From Atrina japonica (lineage: Eukaryota > Mollusca > Bivalvia > Pterioida > Pinnidae): a stretch of 64,000 bases of DNA. The notes beneath the pieces were generated by a model. It was not told the origin of the DNA. It searched no databases and worked only from the letters and a program-made list of their open reading frames with translations. The stretch is from positions 1 through 64,000 of the forward strand of contig BROG01001137.1 in NCBI GenBank assembly GCA_030159075.1, read 5' to 3'. Shown here piece after piece: positions 49,678 to 61,464 of this stretch. A program made the translations under genes and the position numbers. How positions within the stretch are numbered: position 1 is the stretch's first letter; each line of letters begins with the position of its first letter.

Positions 49678-50344
49678 TTTGGCTTTCAAATTTAAGGAAT
49701 TCTCAGGAAAAATTGAGGGATTACTTATAGATGAATATAGTATGTGACAAAAATATTTATCATTGCATATGCTTATTTATTTAGCAAATATTAGACAGTA
49801 TAAATATTTAGCAAACATTAGACAGTATAAAATCATCATGACATAGAATCATCGCACTATTGTGCCATCTGCAGATACAATACAAAATACTCTATTTCTC
49901 CATGTAGCAACCTATGTATTGAGATAATAGGCCAAGGGGCGGTGTACAATTAATTTGCGTTCTATAATTCAATGAAATGATTCCTTTGCCGCTGGTAGTG
50001 ATCGATTGAGTCTGTGATTCAATATTATCTATTATTAATACTCATGGGACATATTAACTTTCCCGCAAATGGGGAAAGCTTCAGTATGAAATATGTTCTT
50101 TTTCATTCTCAACACACAACTGTTATTCTTCGCTTGTTTCTAAAAATATCATCCTCGACCTAACCTAGCGTTTTCAAAATGACACATGATAATTAAAATT
50201 ATTCATTGCCTCTTTACATACATTAATTTACTTAAATTTGAATTTAAATGCAATTTATTTGTTTATCTTTATTTTAGTTTTTTTTCCCTCTGTTTTTGCT
50301 CTCATATCTCTAATGTTACCCTGAAATTATACCATTATACATGT

Positions 50345-50840
50345 ATCGCGTTTGATGTCAACATTTCGCAAATTTTACAGTCGGTATAATGAACTTGTTT
50401 GCAATTACAGTATTTCAGTGAGTGAAATGTTGAATTTCCTGTTCGATAGTGGTTGTTGAATCGTTTTTACCAATTATGACGAGGATTCAGTTCTCAGTTT
50501 ATTTCATTAAAATGTAACTGTGGATCCAAGACAGGTGTGACCAGTAGACAGGGAATGCTTACTCCTCCATGACACTTGATCTTGAGTTTTTATGCTTCCA
50601 ATTTTCATCTAATTTGTATATGGTCTCATGAACTTTCTTACGATTATTACTTTGGTATCTGGGATTTTAATATTTCGTGTGATTTAGATTTGATTTCAAA
50701 CTTAGGCGGTTGCCAATTCCTCCGTGCCACGTGGTATCACATCTAGATTTTCCGGAGATCCGTTTTTGTCCGGTATTTGAATATTGTCCTATGATCTACC
50801 TTGTGCCTTACACTTTGATACTCATATTTTCATATCTATA
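50345..50840 (+). repeat. Family A copies in PHF24 intron 3
   Basis: CGCGTTTGATGTCAACATTT and TTTTACAGTCGGTATAATGA begin the copy; GGAATGCTTACTCCTCCATG and ACTTTGGTATCTGGGATTTT end it. A more diverged second copy follows (TTCCTCCGTGCCACGTGGTA). Confidence 0.75.
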
Positions 50841-51609
50841 GAATCTATCGTTATGAAACAATAGAATTTACTCATCCTTTCTTTGGTAATGCTAGTCTAG
50901 TCTTTTTTTACACTGTCAGTTGGTGCGATATTATCACCATGCGTTTTTCTCATCAGTTGCTTTATAAATGTAAATTAGAGAATTGTTCTAGAGAACTGAA
51001 TATCGCTTATCTTATAAGCAATCAGAACAAATAAGAAATAATTACTGCACAACCCTTTATCACAGGAAAAGAAGCTCACTTCTGCTGAACCCTGTGTGCA
51101 TTGTTAATTGCAGATGATATTTTCAAGTACAGATTGTTTGTAAAAGTTGTATGAATGTGTGTGATATCACAAAGTGGCGATAACTTCAGATATACACAAG
51201 CTGCGACTTTCTTTCATTCGAAATATCATACTCTGTTTTTTCATATTTTTTGGAAAAAATCGTTTAAGCGGTATACATAAAATATTAAGGCCACTATTTA
51301 TATTTGAATAAGCACGGGCAATTTTGTCGGTAAACGATTTGCAAAAGGAATCCATTACAAATATAATCAAACAGTGCATTAAAGATATTGCTGGGTGAAA
51401 AATTGTTTTCGGTTTATAGTTTGTATTTAATGTTCCGATTATAACGCGTGCATAGTTTGTAGTGATCTAACTTTAATGGCTGCACAGTACATTAACAATT
51501 ACTTGGTTAACGTTGTGTTTGTAAGTTTTCACCTATCTCGACAGTCATCTTCAGGTGAAGTTCAACAAATTTTAACCTGATTATCATGTTTATCTGTTTT
51601 TACATTTTT

Positions 51610-51960
51610 TAAACAAAACTATAACTTTGGCATTATGTTTTTAATATTTTACATCACTGGGTCATTGTCACTGCAGGTGGACCGTCTAAGCCACCCATGA
51701 TATACATAATCCCGGTACCTGGTATTTCGGTACTAGCTGATAATTTTGTACCAAAGTAATGTTTCGAATGGATGGTACCGTTCAAATTTTAAACTCCATT
51801 AAACATAGTCAGCTTTTTACAGTGGTTACTTTTAGACGGATTTGGGAATACATTTACATTATTTTTGGCTTTGTATGATACGATATTGTTTCGTAACTCT
51901 AAATCTCTTTAAAATTCAAGCTGAACTGATTAACTTTTATTGCCAGAAACAATAACTTGG
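51610..51960 (+). repeat. Dispersed family E copy in PHF24 intron 3
   Basis: CTATAACTTTGGCATTATGT, then GTCACTGCAGGTGGACCGTC, TTTCGGTACTAGCTGATAAT and ACAGTGGTTACTTTTAGACG. Confidence 0.75.
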
Positions 51961-53467
51961 TCATTTGTTTGGCTTTTTGGTTTTTGTTGTTGTTTGTTTT
52001 GCTTTGTTTTGTTTTTTGTTTTGTTTTTGTTTTTTTGTTTTTTTTTTTTAGGGGGGGTGATTACAAAGCTTTAACTTTGTGTTTATGTTTTATTGCGGTT
52101 TTACGCCGCGCCAAACTATGCCCATCTGTGTGTATACGTCTTCGGCTAGAGGAGTAGTGACATCGATTTTAACCTGTGCTATTAGCTTAAGCTACAGCTA
52201 CAGCGGTTCAGGCTTAGGCTCCGAAATCCATCATACCTATCTAGAAACGGAAACTTGAGTTTTGGTATCATTCAAAATACGAATGACTTTCACTTTTTGT
52301 GTCGAGCGTTGCGGAGGAACAATTGCCGTCCATGTCAAAAATACACAACTCCGACCGAATCCAAACCGGAAGTATCAAGTTTACAAAGTCAATGCTGAAA
52401 TACAAACCACTGTGTGGAGTCACTCAGTAAAATGACAATATTTTAATATCCTAATTATACTAGAGTGCCGGAAGGACGACAACGGCATTGGCAATGCCTA
52501 TAAAGTAACATTATACATGTGCAAGGGTTTCCATCAATATGATTCAAATTGAAATTATATGTAAAAAAAAATGTCAAACTACTTCTTTCTTTTTATCATT
52601 ATTAATAATTTTTGTAACTTGTATTTATAGCTTGCTCTTACAAAGCTTGTATTTGTTTTAAGGATGGTAATTTTAGCACTAACGTGGTTCGACGGATCTC
52701 ATATACCTAAATGGTCTCGATGCACACATGCCTAGTAGCATTCCAGTTACTCTTCAACATAATGACTTTAGTCAATTCGTAGTCTAAACACTTATCATTA
52801 AATGTAAATTTATCACGTTTTCTATATTTCAAACAACGTCCTGTTCGGTAGTGACAACATTTGCTCCTAGCAACAGCGGCTGTTCCGAAGAGTATATTCC
52901 TAAACGTGAACGTAATTTTGGATGCTGTAAAATAATCACTTTACAGAGGTTGTCATGAAATAAAGATATTCTCAAGATAGTCTCAACTGTATTATTATTA
53001 CGTCATTCCTGTACGTTGTCCTTTTTTAAGTACAATAAACGAAGAAAAAAAAACTGATAACAAGGGAAATATATTGAATACGAAACTTTATACTGAATCA
53101 CTAGCAAAGCAAAGACCAGTACTTTAATGAAACCGCCACCAAGAACGGAATTCATTGTTTTATTTTTTGCCACTTAGACGCATTTCAATCTGGTATTTTG
53201 AATTTTTTGCTATATTGCAATCGCTGTTTCATCGCATTGATATTAACAAGGAAACTCATATTGAATCTAGCAAAATATTGCATAATTATAAACCAAGAAA
53301 TTACAAAAAGCTTATTTTATTTTAAGCTCAACGGAACCATCTCCTTTCTATAATTCCACTAAGAAAATTGAGACGATGTATATTAAAATCTAAATTTGGA
53401 AATTCCAACATGCAATATTTTCAGCAATTATTTGTTCCTAAAAATATGTTATTCTCAATTCTTTTAG

Positions 53468-53667
53468 ACTCAAACGTGTCAATAGAAGATTACCTTAATT
53501 ATCGGAGGTGCATTTTTAAAGAATCATTTAATACAGAAATCTCGAAAGAAGAATTGCAAGAAGAAATTGCCAGGTTCCATCGTATCGACAGAGACAATTC
53601 AGGCTCCATCACCTGGTGGGAATTTATAAATTACGAATCGATCAATATTTTAAAGAAACGAAGTAAG
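53468..53667 (+). CDS. PHF24: PHF24/GINIP-like protein, coding exon 4: canonical EF-hand loop (residues 201-267)
   Basis: A 200-bp exon; acceptor attcttttag, donor AGTAAG before gtaaat. The last base of exon 3 joins AC to give Asp201, and the exon ends in phase 0. It encodes SIEDYLNYRR (aligning with the SLTLEDFLRYRH-type helix of the vertebrate protein), a Glu-rich helix KEELQEEIARFHRI, and then the loop DRDNSGSITWWE at residues 241-252. That loop has Asp at positions 1 and 3, Ser at 5, Gly at 6, Ile at 8 and Glu at 12, which is a full canonical calcium-binding EF-hand. It is followed by FINYESINIL, matching the vertebrate FLSHESLLLL-type helix. Confidence 0.92.
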
Positions 53668-53909
53668 GTAAATGACCATAGCGATAGCTTTATGGTTGTT
53701 TTATACGCCATATTGAAAATTTTTATATTCATTATTGTGACTGCACAGCTCAAATTATATCCTTTGGAATTACTCCGCATTTAGATCCATACACCGTTGG
53801 AATATTTTTAACCTGAACAAAGCATTCGTTTATCTAAGTCTACATCGTAGGTCAGAACAATATGGTATAACAAAGATAACATTTATAAAAATATTAATAT
53901 GTTCATGTA

Positions 53910-54085
53910 CAGTCAAACTTACATTAAAGGTCATCTCTTTATAATGGGCACCTGCCTATTAACGTCATTCAAGCATTGCCTTTGTTATCTTTTTATAACG
54001 AATAAACCTCTTTATAAAGGCCACCTTTCTATAATGTCTACTTTTGCCTGTTCGCTTTAGTGTCCTTTACATACCAGTTTGACTG
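53910..54085. mobile_element. TA-flanked pogo/Tigger-like MITE, copy 6
   Basis: TA/CAGTCAAACTTACATTAAAG and CCAGTTTGACTG/TA, 176 bp, in PHF24 intron 4. Confidence 0.75.
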
Positions 54086-54286
54086 TATATGGAACAATGT
54101 CAACTCTAAATTTTAAATGTTCACAAGTTGCGCAAGAAATTTTTGGAATGTTGGGAAAATTAGCATGACTGCAATACTTCAGTAGAGAGGGGATTATGAT
54201 TTGTTCAGAAAGTATTAAAGAAATTAATGATTTATTCACTTTTTTGATGAGAATTTTAACCAATACATGTGTCTCCTATGTTTTAG

Positions 54287-54450
54287 AACTCAATACTCCA
54301 GTTACTGTCACCGCGAGAGATTGATCTTGTACGAGTACTATTTAGAACCTATGATGAGAATGGAACGGGGAACATAGCAGAATATAACGCCAGAAAAGCT
54401 ATAGCAGCGTTTTACACGTTGTTTCTCGAATGTGACGAGGCTTTAAACGG
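54287..54450 (+). CDS. PHF24: PHF24/GINIP-like protein, coding exon 5: second EF-hand-like loop (residues 268-321)
   Basis: A 164-bp exon; acceptor gttttag, donor AACGG before gtgtgt; starts in phase 0 and ends in phase 2. It encodes NSILQLLSPREIDLVRVLFR, corresponding to the vertebrate NSLLRLLTVKERERAR-type helix. The following loop at residues 290-301 (DENGTGNIAEYN) has Asp1, Asn3, Thr5, Gly6 and Ile8 but Asn instead of Glu or Asp at position 12, so calcium binding there should be weak or absent. The alternative donor two bases downstream would break the frame with exon 6. Confidence 0.88.
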
Positions 54451-54694
54451 GTGTGTATTGACATCGATAAATTTAAAAAAAAAGGTACTATTTGATCATT
54501 TGAAACAATATTTGGTAGAATGGTCATTGGGTATACCCCACTAAGAATTTTTGTTTACCCATAGACAACTGTGTGACTATTCATGTCTTCAGTTTTAGTA
54601 TTGTTCTGTCACATTTAGGCTAGGTGAGTGATTACACCGAACTCGAGAAGTTCTGTGGAACATTTGTGTTGGCTATGACATGCTAACTGATAAT

Positions 54695-54770
54695 GCCTGG
54701 TCTCATCTCGTTTGGGATTCGCAATTGTTCTTCCTGTTGAGGTTGACATAGTTGTAAAATCGAATGTGTC
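54695..54770 (-). repeat. Dispersed family F fragment
   Basis: GGTCTCATCTCGTTTGGGAT and TCGCAATTGTTCTTC are the reverse complement of the family F start. Confidence 0.6.
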
Positions 54771-55134
54771 GCATTCAAATGGACTTGGGAGTTTCGAATA
54801 TCCATTTGAATGGTCAAGAAGTGATTTAATCAGTTCTTGCAGGTTAACTGTGAATAAGTTCCTACTTAAGAATAATCTTAAGGTTTTGTTTCATTATTTT
54901 ACATTTTACGAAATGGTACTAAATATATCTGTTGTTTAAGAAATGTTGTTTGGCGAAGATACAGCAAATGTCTGAAGTCATTGCCCTCTCTAGCATAGGT
55001 AAGTTTAGAAATATATGACATATTGAAGTCTTTGTTGAAATCACACAATTTTATATTACGACAAAAAATATGGCCATTCTTAATGCTTATATACAGGTAC
55101 TTTATCATTTTTCATTCGCATCAATTTTATTTAG

Positions 55135-55230
55135 GTTTGCGGTGATGTCTATGAACAAACACGAAGAACTGGCTTTTGTGTTGAATGAGACCTTGTCGTT
55201 CACAATGGACTGTGAAGCAGATGAAACAAG
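55135..55230 (+). CDS. PHF24: PHF24/GINIP-like protein, coding exon 6 (residues 322-353)
   Basis: A 96-bp exon; acceptor ttttatttag, donor ACAAG before gtagta; phases 2 and 2 match its neighbours. It encodes FAVMSMNKHEELAFVLNETL and an acidic stretch ending CEADET. In the vertebrate protein the same position is a Ser-rich poorly conserved linker before the last helix, so the sequence match is weak here; inclusion rests on clean splice sites and reading-frame continuity. Confidence 0.82.
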
Positions 55231-55317
55231 GTAGTATTATCCATAGAAATTAAAGTGCACTCTTTCGGTGTGCTAAAGTTAAGTGAAAAACAAACAGAGT
55301 CATACGCTTCAACAGTT

Positions 55318-55318
<1 letters not shown>

Positions 55319-55363
<45 letters not shown>

Positions 55364-55415
55364 CCTCTCCTACACACAAACACACATACAAACACACATA
55401 CAAACACACACACAC
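55319..55415. repeat. (CA)n and CACATACAAA repeats
   Basis: CA run to 55362, then imperfect ACACAYACAAAC units, in PHF24 intron 6. Confidence 0.9.
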
Positions 55416-55758
55416 ATCACATGTGTGTGTAAATTTTTTATGTTCCATTTATAGCTACCTCATACTGTATCTTAACAATTTAGGTTTACTAACAGATAAA
55501 TAGAATTTCTATCATGAACAGTCTGTAAATTGCCTTAAAACCCTTAATTGTGTTTGATTATGGTGGCAAATTAACTCAACCGTTGTTCTATTCTATTAAA
55601 TATATATTGCTATTGATCCAAAGTTCCTTTTTTATATCTATATTACACGAAAACATATTCACTCGCCATTTAAATGATAACGCATTGAATGAATTAATTT
55701 CAAAAGCTATTTAGAATGTAAGAGTTATCGTTCTTAATATGTTATATTTGGTTTGTAG

Positions 55759-55915
55759 AAAAATGTCCTGGAAGGATTTTCTATGGGAGTTGTGTATTTA
55801 CATCATTGCAGCGCGACCTAATTTAAGTCAGGTTCCAGTAGAAGGATCAGAATGGACAAAAGGAGTTGTAGTATCGACAGAAATGGACTGTGATTTAAAA
55901 CGGACAACCTTGTAA
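55759..55915 (+). CDS. PHF24: PHF24/GINIP-like protein, terminal coding exon 7 (residues 354-405, stop TAA)
   Basis: Acceptor atttggtttgtag; the AG carried from exon 6 plus A gives Arg354, then MSWKDFLWELCIYIIAARPN and a 30-residue tail ending LKRTTL before TAA at 55913-55915. The WxxFLxExxxYIxAARPN signature is shared with the C-terminus of vertebrate PHF24 and is one of the strongest identification points. Two overlapping polyadenylation-type AATAAA hexamers lie at 56109-56120, about 195 bp beyond the stop, and could end the transcript. Confidence 0.92.
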
Positions 55916-56435
55916 ATCGATTAACATATTTATGTGTGCCAAATGTCAGTTTCATTGTAGAGGGAATCAGTTTCTATGCATTTCGTTAATTTGTAGACAT
56001 ATGTGACGTGAACTTTGACATTAAATGTTTACTTTTATGCATTTATAGTATTTTAAATTACAAATGCACATAAAACATCATCTTCATCTAACAATTGTGT
56101 AGAGTAATAATAAAAATAAAAGCGGCTCATATGATGAAGAAACAGAAGACCAATTACCATATCTATGCTCATGGTAAAATGGTTTGACAACAATCTGTAC
56201 TATATATATTTTGAACCGTATATCTACAACTTTTTAAAAAGATATTTGAAATGATACTCATTAGATTTAGTGATTTTTTTTACATTTTAAACAGTTGGAA
56301 TTTTTAAGATATATGTATATAAATTTTAATTATTGTTACCATGGAAAAACTTGACTGTAGTTTTTTCACGAAAGTAGAGTATTTGGGCCAAAGTTCGGTT
56401 TTGTTCAACCCTATATTTGTCATGTGATCGTAGTA

Positions 56436-57752
56436 CACTGGAACCGCGCTATGAGGACCTCCTAAACGACTTAATTAGTTTAGTCTGATTAGTGAGTTGG
56501 TCTCTTTAGTGAGAGATAAGACTTGTTATTAAGACCACCTAAACGACTTAGTCCGTGGTCTGAATAGTGAGTTGGTCTCTTTAGTGACAGACAATACTCG
56601 ATATTAATACCACCTATATCACTTAATCAGTGGTCTGATTAGTGAGGTGGTATCTTTAGTGACAAACAAGGTTCGTTATTAAGACCACTTAACTGACTAA
56701 ATCTGTGGTATGATTAATGAGGTGGTCTCTTAAGTGACAGACAAGACTCGATATTAATACCACCAATACGACTTAATCAGTGGTCTGATTTGTGAGGTGG
56801 TTCATTTAGTGACAGACAAAACTCGTTATCAAGACCACCTAAATGACTTAATCAGTGGTCAGATTAGTGGGTTGGTTTCTTTAGTGACAGACAAGACTCA
56901 ATATTAATACCACCTGTACGACTTAATCAGTGGTCTGATTAGTGAGTTGGTCTCTTTAGTGACAGACAAGACTCTTTATTAATAACACCTAATTGACTTA
57001 GTACGTGGTCTGATCAGTGAGGTGGCCTCTTTAGTAACAGGCAAGACTCTTTATTAAGACCACCTAAATGACTTAAACAGTGGTCTGATTAGTGAGGTGG
57101 TCTCTTTAGTGACAGACAAGACTCTTTATTAATAACACCTAATTGACTTAGTACGTGGTCTGATCAGTGAGGTGGCCTCTTTAGTAACAGGCAAGACTCT
57201 TTATTAAGACCACCTAAATGACTTAAACAGTGGTCTGATTAGTGAGGTGGTCTCTTTAGTGACATACAAGACTCTTTATTAATAACACCTAATTGACTTA
57301 GTACGTGGTCTGATCAGTGAGGTGGCCTCTTTAGTAACAGGCAAGACTCTTTATTAAGACCACCTAAATGACTTAATCAGTGGTCTGATCAGTGACGTGG
57401 TCTCTTTAGTGACAGGCAAGACTCTTTATTAAGACCACCTAAATGACTTAATCAGTGGTCTAATCAGTGACGTGGTCTCTTTAGTGACAGGCAAGACTCG
57501 TTATTAATGCCACCTAACTGACTTAATCAGTGATCTGATTAGTGAGGTGGTCTCTTAAGTGACAGACAAGACTTGTTATTAAGACCATCGAACTGACTGA
57601 CTCAAAGTGGTCTGATTAGTGAGATGGTCTCTTTAGTGACAGACAAGACTCTCTTAAGTGAAGTACTTATTAATTTATGTATCGAGATACTGGATATTTA
57701 TCGTTTCGACGTGGTCTTATAAGCGAGGCGGTTATTAAGCATGGTTCCACTG
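56436..57752. mobile_element. pogo/Tigger-like MITE with a core expanded into a 75-bp array
   Basis: TA/CACTGGAACCGCGCTATGAG at the left and AAGCATGGTTCCACTG/TA at the right match copy 3. Between them are about 16 tandem 75-bp units made of AAGACCACCTAAATGACTTA, GTGGTCTGATTAGTGAGGTG and TCTCTTTAGTGACAGACAAG. Part of the array is a 150-bp dimer repeated with starts at 56970, 57120 and 57270. Confidence 0.85.
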
Positions 57753-58184
57753 TATTACTGTGTTGAAAAACGGTTAATTTTATTAACAGGCTGAAGGACT
57801 CATCACTTGTTTCGTTGAATTCACGGAAACATACTGTTGTGTTTAGTATTAATTATAATAGTATTTATTCACAGGAAACGATCAAGAACTAACCAGAACT
57901 CATTAATAAAAATTTTCATGTTATCCTTTTAGTGTCTGTGTCTTTTAAAAGTAGATCATGGGATGTCGTTTTACCTAAAAGCTCTAAGTATTTACTTTGT
58001 TAATTATTTTATTTTATTATTTAACTACTTTGACAATCAAATCGCAGCTCTTTATTCATTTTATTTGTTTCTTTATTTTTTATTACAATTAAACTTTGTA
58101 AGGACTTTATATTTCACAAATGATCCAATATGCTAGGGCGTGTATAACATACAAACATTTCATATACAGAGGTAAACTACTCAC

Positions 58185-58585
58185 TGACAAATCATTGACA
58201 CAGGGGTATCGAAAACCGCGTTTGATGTCAACGTTCCACAAATTTTACGGTCGGTATAATAGACTTGTTTGCGATTACTCTGTTAAAATCACTGAGTGCA
58301 ATGTTGAGTTGCCTGTTTGATGGCAGTTATTCAGACCTCCGTATCAACTGTGGTGAGGATTCGTTCCTCAAGTATTTCATTTGGATTTCCTCACTTATTT
58401 CATTTTAATTTGACTGTGGACTCATGGCGGGTGTGACCGGTCGGCAGCAGATGCTTACTCCTCCATGGCAGCTGATCCCACCTCTTGATTTCTAGAGGTC
58501 CGTGTTTGTCAATTTTTTACCAGATTTGTACCTGTATCCTGAACACTCTTAAGATTTATACTTTGGTATCTGAGATTTTTATATT
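58185..58585 (+). repeat. Family A copy downstream of PHF24
   Basis: CAAATCATTGACACAGGGGT, AACCGCGTTTGATGTCAACG, TGACTGTGGACTCATGGCGG, CTTACTCCTCCATGGCAGCT and ACTTTGGTATCTGAGATTTT: the most complete copy, about 400 bp. Confidence 0.82.
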
Positions 58586-58782
58586 TTACGTTTGAAGAAG
58601 AAACCTATTTACAATAGACCTTGGAAAGCCTTCCACAACAGTCCAACCTTCCCATATCACCATCTGCAGCTTCATTGAGTATCTAACCCGTGCTAACTAT
58701 CATAAGCTCTCCAAGACGTTGTGATTTGAAATGCGATGATCTTACCAGTCAGCCAAACATAAAATTATAGAATTAAATACGC

Positions 58783-59122
58783 TTAAAGGGGTTTTAGCTG
58801 TGTTTACCAAAAAAAAAAAATATTTTGATTTTTTCGACTTTTACTACTTGTACTTGACAAGAGCTAAACGCGTGCTTAAAAATATTATATTCATATATAT
58901 TTTGTGATAATAAGGTCAGGTCCAGTGTGGTATGCATATACAAATAATAAGGTTGAGTTAATCAGTTGCAATTGAAAAATTGCCAAATCATTTTCATAAA
59001 AAATTATAGGAATTTCAGAATTTTTATGCCCGTGTTTATCTCTTTTTTATTATTGTATATCAATCTAAGCTGTAAGAAAGGAAAACAAAATTTGAAAAAT
59101 AGCACAGCTAATGCTCCTTAAA
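58783..59122. mobile_element. TTAA-ended MITE, copy 3
   Basis: TTAAAGGGGTTTTAGCTGTG at the left and CACAGCTAATGCTCCTTAA at the right. Interior AAGGTCAGGTCCAGTGTGGT and TTTATGCCCGTGTTTATC as in the other copies. Confidence 0.82.
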
Positions 59123-59269
59123 ATAAATACACAAATGAATCCAAACATACAAATGTAAAAAAAATTAATTGTAAATATAAATATATTGGTTTTCCCGGAT
59201 TACTATCACTATTTAAACATGAATGATGAAGGCTGGTCGTACGGCCAAAATATTTTGTATAACGTTTTA

Positions 59270-59338
<69 letters not shown>
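59270..59338. repeat. (TA)n microsatellite
   Basis: Pure TA run; a second run of near-equal length lies at 59513-59582. Confidence 0.95.
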
Positions 59339-59342
<4 letters not shown>

Positions 59343-59508
59343 CAACAGATGTCAAAATATGCATCTTCAGGATGTTTAAGAGTCAATATAAAATTCGTAT
59401 GTACATTGGACAAACAGTCCTCTGAATATCAGGAGGTGATATCAGGTGCCATGGAGAAGGAAAAATCCTTTGTTGATCGGACACATCCGCTGCAAGTCAA
59501 CAGTCATG

Positions 59509-59512
<4 letters not shown>

Positions 59513-59582
<70 letters not shown>
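59513..59582. repeat. (TA)n microsatellite
   Basis: Pure TA run ending TATACATGTAC. Confidence 0.95.
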
Positions 59583-59588
<6 letters not shown>

Positions 59589-59884
59589 CAAGTTTTAATT
59601 ACAAATGAAAATGTCGATAATGAAAGGGTACGACACAAATAAATCTTCATCTTACATAAATAGAAGTCATCCAAGTTGTATGTTATTTTGTAAAATAAAA
59701 AAACTGTTTCATAATAATGGGTACAGAGAAATCGTTTGAATAAGATTTTATCTTACACATAAACACGTTCTAAAGCACATGTAGTATTGCTTATGCGTAC
59801 ATAAATATAAATGGTATATTTTAAGTTTATAAATTAATTCATTTAAATATACTTATAATATGTTACTTGGTGTTTAAACTTGGT

Positions 59885-60085
59885 GTTTACTCTGACTTTC
59901 GTTACTCTTAGACGGACTAAGGGAATACATTTAGATTATTTTGGCCACTATTTGTTTCGAAACTCTACATCTTTTTTAAATTTGAGCTCAACTGCTGAAG
60001 TCTTGTCGACAAAAACGATCGTCTTGGGCATTTATTTTGGGCCTTTTTTGCGAAATTATAACTTTGGTATATTATTTTGATAATA
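59885..60085 (+). repeat. Dispersed family E fragment
   Basis: TCTTAGACGGACTAAGGGAA, TTGAGCTCAACTGCTGAAG, AAAACGATCGTCTTGGGC and ATTATAACTTTGGTATATTA. Confidence 0.7.
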
Positions 60086-60332
60086 TTACGATAAATATTC
60101 TGTATACAAAATAATATTTGTAGTATTCACTGCTTGACATGGGAAGGGATACATTAAAATATTCATATTTTAAATGCTATACCGTATAAGAATTTATGGA
60201 AATGCACATTTCCTTATGAATAACAAGAATTTTGAATTATGCTAAATCAAAACATATCCAGTACCTGCGAAGTCCAATAATTTGTGAATTGACTAAGTTA
60301 CAACCGGAATCGGACTTACCAACTGGCGGAAA

Positions 60333-60878
60333 CAGACAATCTACAGCATACCCCCGGTGTCAGTGGTAGCAAAATAATGATAGAACAGACAATCTACGGC
60401 ATATCCCCGGTGTCAGTGGTAGAGAAATAATGACAGGACACAGACAATCTACAGCATATCCCCGGTGTCAGTGGTAGAGAAATAATGATAGGACACAGAC
60501 AATCTACAGCATATCCCCGGTGTCAGTGGTAGATAATTAATGATAGGACACACAATCTACAGCATATCTCCGGTGTCAGTGGTAGAGAAATAATGATAGG
60601 ACACAGACAATCTACAGCATATCCCCGGTGTCAGTGGTAGAGCAATAATGATAGGACACACAATCTACAGCATACCCCCGGTGTCAGTGGTAGAGAAATA
60701 ATGATAGGACACAGACAATCTACAACATACCTGCGGTGTCAGTGGTAGAGAAATAATGATAGGACACAGACAATCTACCAATCTACAGCATACCCCCGGT
60801 GTCAGTGGTAGAGAAATAATGATAGGACACAGACAATCTACAACATACCTGCGGTGTCAGTGGTAGAGAAATAATGAT
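60333..60878. repeat. About 55-bp minisatellite, 10 copies
   Basis: Unit CAGACAATCTACAGCATAYC + CCCGGTGTCAGTGGTAGAGA + AATAATGATAGGACA. Some copies lack the GA of CAGACAA; one has an internal duplication of CAATCTAC near 60768. Confidence 0.93.
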
Positions 60879-61464
60879 TTAATATGGCCTCGCACACAAA
60901 CACATACACACACAACAAAAACAACAACAACAAAACAATTTTAAAAAGAAAAAATATGACTTAAGCACCTACCTAGAAAGTCAGCTGTATAGGGACGGCA
61001 TAGAAACATTTCACTCGGATTTAGTATATGGCAGTGTTTCGATGAAAAGTTTAATCCGTCCAAATCACAAAATTCTACAGCATTTTTATCCTAAAGGTTA
61101 ACATTAACTGTTTCAATGGACATCTTAAAAAACAATGATTGTACAAAGATAAACATTTGTAAAAGCCGTTCATAGCGTTACGAACTAAACACTGAGTATT
61201 TAAGAGGTATTGTTCAGAACAAAATCATATACATAAAGAAATAATGACGCGCGTATGGAATTTACGACAGACACACCAAATTGTTTTAAACAAGGCCCTT
61301 TACCATTCTAACAGACATGATGTATTTAATTACTTTAAGAAGATAGCTACACTTCAATGAGTTGATCGAAGTCTATCCGATGTCATTGTACTATCATGGA
61401 TTTATCATGGATTCGTATAACATTTTTCAGACGCTGGTGGTTCTTATTTTTATTTTTTATTGTC

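Larger units (their letters stand above)
47943..53467 (+). other. PHF24 intron 3 (5.5 kb)
   Basis: Holds CA/TA arrays at 48004-48092 and 49626-49675, two copies of the dispersed CTCCTCCATG family near 50345-50840, and a copy of the ACTTTGGTATTATG family at 51610-51960. Near 52000 there is a GT-rich low-complexity stretch. The remainder looks like ordinary AT-rich intron with no supported exon. Confidence 0.7.
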
